Source: JALYNX01 sp040905925 (lineage in GTDB: Bacteria; Actinomycetota; Acidimicrobiia; Spongiisociales; ZC4RG35). From it: a stretch of 17,588 nt of DNA. The translations under genes and the position numbers were made by a program. The notes under the pieces were generated by a model. The model had not been told where the DNA came from. It was given only the letters and a program-made list of their open reading frames with translations, and did no database searches. Each line of letters begins with the position of its first letter. Positions within the stretch are counted from its first letter, which is position 1. The stretch covers positions 1 through 17,588 of the forward strand of contig JBBDQO010000119.1 in NCBI GenBank assembly GCA_040905925.1, written 5' to 3'. This document shows, in pieces, positions 14,628-17,588 of the stretch.

Positions 14628-15862
14628 TCGAGAAGATCGGACAACGAGCCCGGGCCGCCTCTCGTGACTTGGCCAAATCCACGGGGGAAGTGCGTCAACG
14701 CGCCCTGATCCACATGGCCGATGCCGTCGAAGACTCCAGGTCCGACTTGCTCGCCGCCAACGAAGCCGATCTTGATCAGGCAGGATCCGAGGGGATCGGT
14801 GGTGCCCTCTTGGACCGTCTCCGTCTCACCGAGGCGCGGGTCGGAGCGATTGCAGCCGGTTTGCGAACCGTGGCCTCCCTGCCCGACCCGGTTGGTCGCG
14901 AGACCGGGGGTTGGGTCCTCCACAACGGAATCCGCCTCCATCGGGTTCGGGTTCCTCTCGGGGTGGTCGCTGTCATCTACGAGGCTCGCCCCAACGTCAC
15001 AGCCGACGCAGCCGGGCTCTGCATCAAGTCCGGCAATGCGGTGATCCTACGTGGCTCGTCGTATGCGCTCCGGTCCAACAAGGCGATCAGCAGCGCTCTT
15101 AGCGCGGCTCTATCGCAAACCGGTCTCCCACCCGACGGGGTGCAGCTGTTGGAGGACACCTCCCGTGACGGGGCCAAGGCTCTGATGCAGGCCACTGAGT
15201 GGGTCGACCTCCTGATCCCGCGCGGAGGACCGGGTTTGATCGACGCGGTCCGGGCCGATGCCACGGTGCCGACGGTGATCGATGGAGCGGGCAACTGCCA
15301 TGTCTACGTTGACTCGGCCGCCGACCTGGAGATGGCCCGATCGATCGTGGTCAATGCCAAGGTGCAGCGGCCAGGGGTGTGCAATGCGGCCGAGACCCTT
15401 CTGGTTCATGAGGCCATTGCCGACCAGTTCCTAGCCGATGTGGCCAAGGCCCTGTTGGCGGAGGGTGTCGAGTTGAGAGGGGATCAGCGTTCCCGTGAGC
15501 TGGTCCCCGAGATGCTCGGGGCAACCGAGGCCGACTGGGCAACCGAGTACCTGGACCTGGTGATGGCGGTCCGGGTGGTGCCAGACGTCGATGCGGCGAT
15601 CGAGCACATCCGGAGATTCGGGACCGGCCACACCGAGGCGATCGTCACCGAGGACATGGAGGCCGCCGATCGGTTCGTGAGTGGAATCGACACCGCCGTG
15701 GTCGCGGTCAATGCCTCGACCCGATTCACCGACGGCGAGGAGTTCGGGTTCGGGGCCGAGATCGGGAACTCCACCCAGAAACTGCACGTCCGGGGCCCCA
15801 TGGGGCTCGAGTCCCTGACCAGTGAGCGATATGTGCTCTACGGCTCGGGTCAGGTGCGGTGA
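14624..15862 (+). CDS. proA: Gamma-glutamyl phosphate reductase (glutamate-5-semialdehyde dehydrogenase)
   Basis: ProA reduces gamma-glutamyl phosphate to glutamate-5-semialdehyde with NADPH, step two of proline synthesis, and probably acts with ProB because the product of ProB is labile. The 412-residue protein is of the aldehyde dehydrogenase fold with catalytic C253 in QRPGVCNAAETLLVH. Other family blocks are VRVPLGVVAVIYEARPNVT and GAEIGNSTQKLHVRGPMGL near the C-terminus. ATG at 14624 overlaps the proB stop (ATGA). proC is not in the window. This is the last gene of the overlapping chain that starts at infB. A 100-base gap follows before rpsO. Confidence 0.96.
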   Translation: MIEKIGQRARAASRDLAKSTGEVRQRALIHMADAVEDSRSDLLAANEADLDQAGSEGIGGALLDRLRLTEARVGAIAAGLRTVASLPDPVGRETGGWVLHNGIRLHRVRVPLGVVAVIYEARPNVTADAAGLCIKSGNAVILRGSSYALRSNKAISSALSAALSQTGLPPDGVQLLEDTSRDGAKALMQATEWVDLLIPRGGPGLIDAVRADATVPTVIDGAGNCHVYVDSAADLEMARSIVVNAKVQRPGVCNAAETLLVHEAIADQFLADVAKALLAEGVELRGDQRSRELVPEMLGATEADWATEYLDLVMAVRVVPDVDAAIEHIRRFGTGHTEAIVTEDMEAADRFVSGIDTAVVAVNASTRFTDGEEFGFGAEIGNSTQKLHVRGPMGLESLTSERYVLYGSGQVR

Positions 15863-15864
15863 CC

Positions 15865-15966
15865 ATGGCCAGGGGAGGAATCGCGGGCCGGGTTGCGGCT
15901 TGGATGCCCCTACCTGCTAAAGTTGTGATCGCTCCCCCGGAATCATTCAGGTTTTACGCGCAATGA
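15865..15966 (+). CDS. Possible 33-residue leader ORF upstream of rpsO
   Basis: A short frame starts at ATG 15865, two bases after the proA stop, and ends at TGA 15964-15966, overlapping the rpsO ATG (15963-15965) in the ATGA arrangement used throughout the upstream operon. AGGTG (15852-15856) could serve as ribosome binding site eight bases before it. The predicted peptide (starts MARGGIAGRVAAWMPL) resembles nothing I recognise. rpsO itself has only a weak AGG at 15949-15951. Coupled translation from this ORF would explain that, but a chance frame in GC-rich DNA is just as possible. Confidence 0.25.
   Translation: MARGGIAGRVAAWMPLPAKVVIAPPESFRFYAQ
15893..15923 (+). promoter_or_regulatory. 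Weak candidate promoter for rpsO
   Basis: TAAAGT (15918-15923) fits the TANNNT form of a -10 box, with TTGCGG (15893-15898) 19 bases upstream as a possible -35. It would give a leader of about 30 bases. The spacer is long and both boxes are imperfect, so this is a low-confidence call. It lies in the only sizeable gap between proA and rpsO. Confidence 0.25.
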
Positions 15967-16220
15967 AGACAACCACAGAGATCGTCGCCGAATACGGCAC
16001 CCACCAAAGTGACACCGGTTCACCGGAGGTCCAGGTGGCGCTCCTCAGCGAGCGGATCAATGAGCTCACTGAGCATCTTCGTGAGCACAAGCACGATCAC
16101 CACAGCCGGCGTGGCCTGCTGATGATGGTCGGCAAGCGCCGCAGACTTCTCGACTACCTCCGCAGGGAGGATGTCGAGCGTTATCGAAGCCTCATCGCAA
16201 AGCTGGGGCTGCGGCGCTAA
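15963..16220 (+). CDS. rpsO: 30S ribosomal protein S15
   Basis: S15 is a primary 16S rRNA-binding protein of the 30S platform. The 85-residue sequence is unmistakable: GSPEVQVALLSERINELTEHL, HKHDHHSRRGLL, VGKRRRLLDYL and ERYRSLIAKLGLRR. It is about four residues shorter at the N-terminus than the usual 89-residue protein. No in-frame start lies close upstream, so ATG at 15963 is the only reasonable choice. The ribosome binding site is poor (AGG at 15949-15951), which is odd for a ribosomal protein gene and suggests coupling or a structured leader. pnp follows after a 157-base structured gap, the rpsO-pnp order widespread in bacteria. Confidence 0.97.
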   Translation: MKTTTEIVAEYGTHQSDTGSPEVQVALLSERINELTEHLREHKHDHHSRRGLLMMVGKRRRLLDYLRREDVERYRSLIAKLGLRR

Positions 16221-16226
16221 AGAGGA

Positions 16227-16274
16227 TTCGTGAGCGCGCATCGCGCAGCTCACGGAAGCGGACCGAAGGTCCGC
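16227..16274 (+). promoter_or_regulatory. Stem-loops 1 and 2 of the rpsO-pnp gap
   Basis: Stem-loop 1 starts seven bases after the rpsO stop. CGTGAGC (16229-16235) pairs with GCTCACG (16248-16254) and, past a bulged A16247, GCGC pairs with GCGC around an ATC loop; U-G and U-A pairs can extend the base to 16227 and 16256. Stem-loop 2 pairs GCGGACC (16258-16264) with GGTCCGC (16268-16274) around GAA. Neither is followed by a T-run. In E. coli, rpsO terminator and RNase III-processed pnp leader hairpins occupy this place; an equivalent role is inference. Confidence 0.7.
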
Positions 16275-16281
16275 AACAACA

Positions 16282-16334
16282 GACACCGAGCCTTGTCGGT
16301 TGTCAGTGGCGATGTCTCGGAAATCTGAGACATG
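16282..16334 (+). promoter_or_regulatory. Stem-loops 3 and 4 of the rpsO-pnp gap
   Basis: Stem-loop 3 pairs GACACCGA (16282-16289) with TCGG-TGTC (16296-16304, T16300 bulged) around a six-base loop. Stem-loop 4 pairs ATGTCTC (16312-16318) with GAGACAT (16327-16333), and a G-U and a G-C pair can extend it to a four-base loop. Together with stem-loops 1 and 2 they fill the gap almost end to end. Confidence 0.6.
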
Positions 16335-16350
16335 ACTACTGCCAACGGGC

Positions 16351-16374
16351 GTGGCTCCACGACACAAGGAGCAC
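16351..16374 (+). promoter_or_regulatory. Stem-loop 5, can mask the pnp ribosome binding site
   Basis: GCTCC (16354-16358) can pair with GGAGC (16368-16372) around a nine-base loop. With G16353 bulged, GT (16351-16352) pairs with AC (16373-16374). The 3' arm contains GGAG of the pnp ribosome binding site AAGGAG (16366-16371). The stem is short, so it is the weakest of the five. Confidence 0.4.
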
Positions 16375-16377
16375 TTA

Positions 16378-17588
16378 GTGCCCGAAATCTCCGTTACGGG
16401 GACCATTGGCGGCAAAGAGTTCGTCCTGAGCACCGGCAAACTGGCCGGACAGGCGGACGGAGCCGTGGTCGCCCGACTCGGCGGTACCGAAATGTTGGTT
16501 ACCGCCACCGCAAACAAGACGCTGCGTGAAGGCGTCGACTTCTTCCCACTCACCGTGGACTTCGAGGAGCGGATGTACGCCGTGGGCAAGATCCCCGGCT
16601 CGTTCTTCCGTCGTGAGGGCCGCCCCAGCGAGCAGGCCATCCTGACCTGTCGTCTCATCGACCGTCCGCTACGCCCGTCCTTCGCCGAGGGTTATCGCTG
16701 CGAGACCCATGTGGTCGTCACCAGCCTCGCCGTCGATGGCGAGAATCCCTATGACGTCCTCGCACTCAACGGCGCCTCAGCGGCGCTGAGCGTGAGCCCG
16801 ATCCCGTTCCAGGGGCCGATCGCCGGGGTCCGGGTCGCCCTCAAGAAGGGTGAATGGATCCCGTTTCCGACCAGTGCCGACCTCGAGGAGTCGGTCTTCG
16901 AGCTCGTGGTCGCTGGAACCCGCAACGAGGCCGGTGGGATCGACATAATCATGGTCGAGGCCGGCTCGACACCCAACGGTCTGCGACTGATCGCAGACGG
17001 CGATGCCCCTTCGGACGAGGCCACGGTGGCCCGCGGTCTGGAGGAGGCGAAGACCTACATCGGCGAGTCGATCGACCTCCAGAATCAGCTCGTGGCCCAG
17101 GTCACGAAGAAGGAAGTCGAATGGCCGGTTGCCGTCGACTGCACGCCCGAGATCTTCGACCGGGTGAAGGCCATTGCCGAGCCCAAGCTCGCGGAAGTGG
17201 TTGTCATCGCAGAGAAGCAGGAGCGCAACGCCGCTCAGGATGCGGCGCTCGAGGCAACGATGACCGAGTTGGCTCTGGCCGAGGACGACGACGAAGGTCG
17301 TGACCAGGCAAAGCGCGCCTTCAAATCGGTAGTGAAGGATCTGATGCGCAAGCGAGTCGTCGAAGACGGGATACGTCTCGACGGACGCGGCCCCACCGAC
17401 CTTCGTCCGCTCACCGCCGAAGTCGGAGTGGTCAAGAGAACCCACGGTTCCGGTCTCTTCCAGAGAGGCGAGACCCAGGTGCTCAACCTGACCACGCTCG
17501 GCATGCTCAAGATGGAGCAGATGCTCGACACGCTGGCCAATGAGGATTCCAAGCGCTACATGCACCACTACAACTTCCCACCGTTCTC
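16378..17588 (+). CDS. pnp: Polyribonucleotide nucleotidyltransferase (PNPase), 3' end cut by window
   Basis: PNPase degrades RNA 3' to 5' by phosphorolysis and can also add tails. The first 403 codons are present and the frame runs off the window. The first RNase PH-like domain shows TVDFEERMYAVGKIPGSFF-type and RRE-RPSEQAIL-RLIDRPLRP elements, followed by the helical linker domain (about 240-320). The second RNase PH-like domain begins at R-L-D335-G-R337 and shows FQRGETQ and HHYNFPPF. KH and S1 domains should follow outside the window. GTG at 16378 was chosen because AAGGAG (16366-16371) stands six bases before it and the product starts in register with the family. The long structured gap upstream suggests post-transcriptional control, as known for E. 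coli pnp. Confidence 0.96.
   Translation, partial: MPEISVTGTIGGKEFVLSTGKLAGQADGAVVARLGGTEMLVTATANKTLREGVDFFPLTVDFEERMYAVGKIPGSFFRREGRPSEQAILTCRLIDRPLRPSFAEGYRCETHVVVTSLAVDGENPYDVLALNGASAALSVSPIPFQGPIAGVRVALKKGEWIPFPTSADLEESVFELVVAGTRNEAGGIDIIMVEAGSTPNGLRLIADGDAPSDEATVARGLEEAKTYIGESIDLQNQLVAQVTKKEVEWPVAVDCTPEIFDRVKAIAEPKLAEVVVIAEKQERNAAQDAALEATMTELALAEDDDEGRDQAKRAFKSVVKDLMRKRVVEDGIRLDGRGPTDLRPLTAEVGVVKRTHGSGLFQRGETQVLNLTTLGMLKMEQMLDTLANEDSKRYMHHYNFPPF

Noticed and set aside
16227..16274. Intrinsic terminator after rpsO
   Set aside because: The two stems are strong but neither is followed by a T tract. Factor-dependent termination or a processing site remains possible.
16332..16529. 65-codon frame starting in stem-loop 4 and running into pnp
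   Set aside because: It has no ribosome binding site in place and overlaps pnp out of frame for about 150 bases; probably a shadow.
1..17588. CRISPR arrays, insertion sequences, prophage genes, tRNA or rRNA genes
   Set aside because: No regularly spaced direct repeats, transposase or integrase motifs, terminal inverted repeats or tRNA-like folds were seen. The only tandem repeat lies inside nusA and is in frame.

Overview
The window is a dense, GC-rich, one-directional run of housekeeping genes, all on the + strand. It carries 15 confident coding genes, with pnp running off the right edge and cdsA probably running off the left. The order cdsA - dxr - site-2 protease - ispG - proS - rimP - nusA - infB - ylxP - rbfA - nrnA - truB - ribF - (proB - proA) - rpsO - pnp resembles a compacted version of the region known from mycobacteria and other Actinomycetota, where dxr, rip1 and gcpE/ispG are adjacent and a DHH phosphodiesterase follows rbfA. 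Frequent GTG starts, high GC and this order suggest an actinobacterium, perhaps a deep lineage such as Acidimicrobiia. The taxonomic level is inference.

Layout. Positions 1-4462 hold the membrane and isoprenoid block: CDP-diacylglycerol synthase (cdsA), DXP reductoisomerase (dxr), an RseP/Rip1-type intramembrane protease and the iron-sulfur enzyme IspG. Two of these genes are MEP-pathway steps, and spacing is tight throughout. Positions 4463-4547 are a short leader with a strong inverted repeat, followed by proS. Positions 6276-6365 hold a perfect TATAAT box and a nested stem-loop, and then begins the transcription/translation operon rimP-nusA-infB-ylxP-rbfA-nrnA-truB-ribF-proB-proA. From infB to proA every junction is a stop/start overlap. 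A 100-base gap with a possible 33-codon leader ORF precedes rpsO. A 157-base gap that can fold into five consecutive stem-loops precedes pnp.

How the genes work together. rimP and rbfA mature the 30S subunit, rpsO is a 30S protein, infB starts translation, nusA modulates RNA polymerase, truB modifies tRNA, and pnp and nrnA finish RNA decay down to nucleotides. proS charges tRNA-Pro, while proB and proA make the proline precursor. ribF makes FMN and FAD.

I see no mobile element, CRISPR array, phage gene, tRNA or rRNA, and no obviously new protein system. The most interesting signals are non-coding: the leaders of proS, rimP and pnp can each fold so that the Shine-Dalgarno sequence lies in the 3' arm of a hairpin. 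Also notable are a recent 60-bp in-frame tandem duplication in the acidic tail of nusA, the absence of ylxR between nusA and infB, and proBA inserted between ribF and rpsO.
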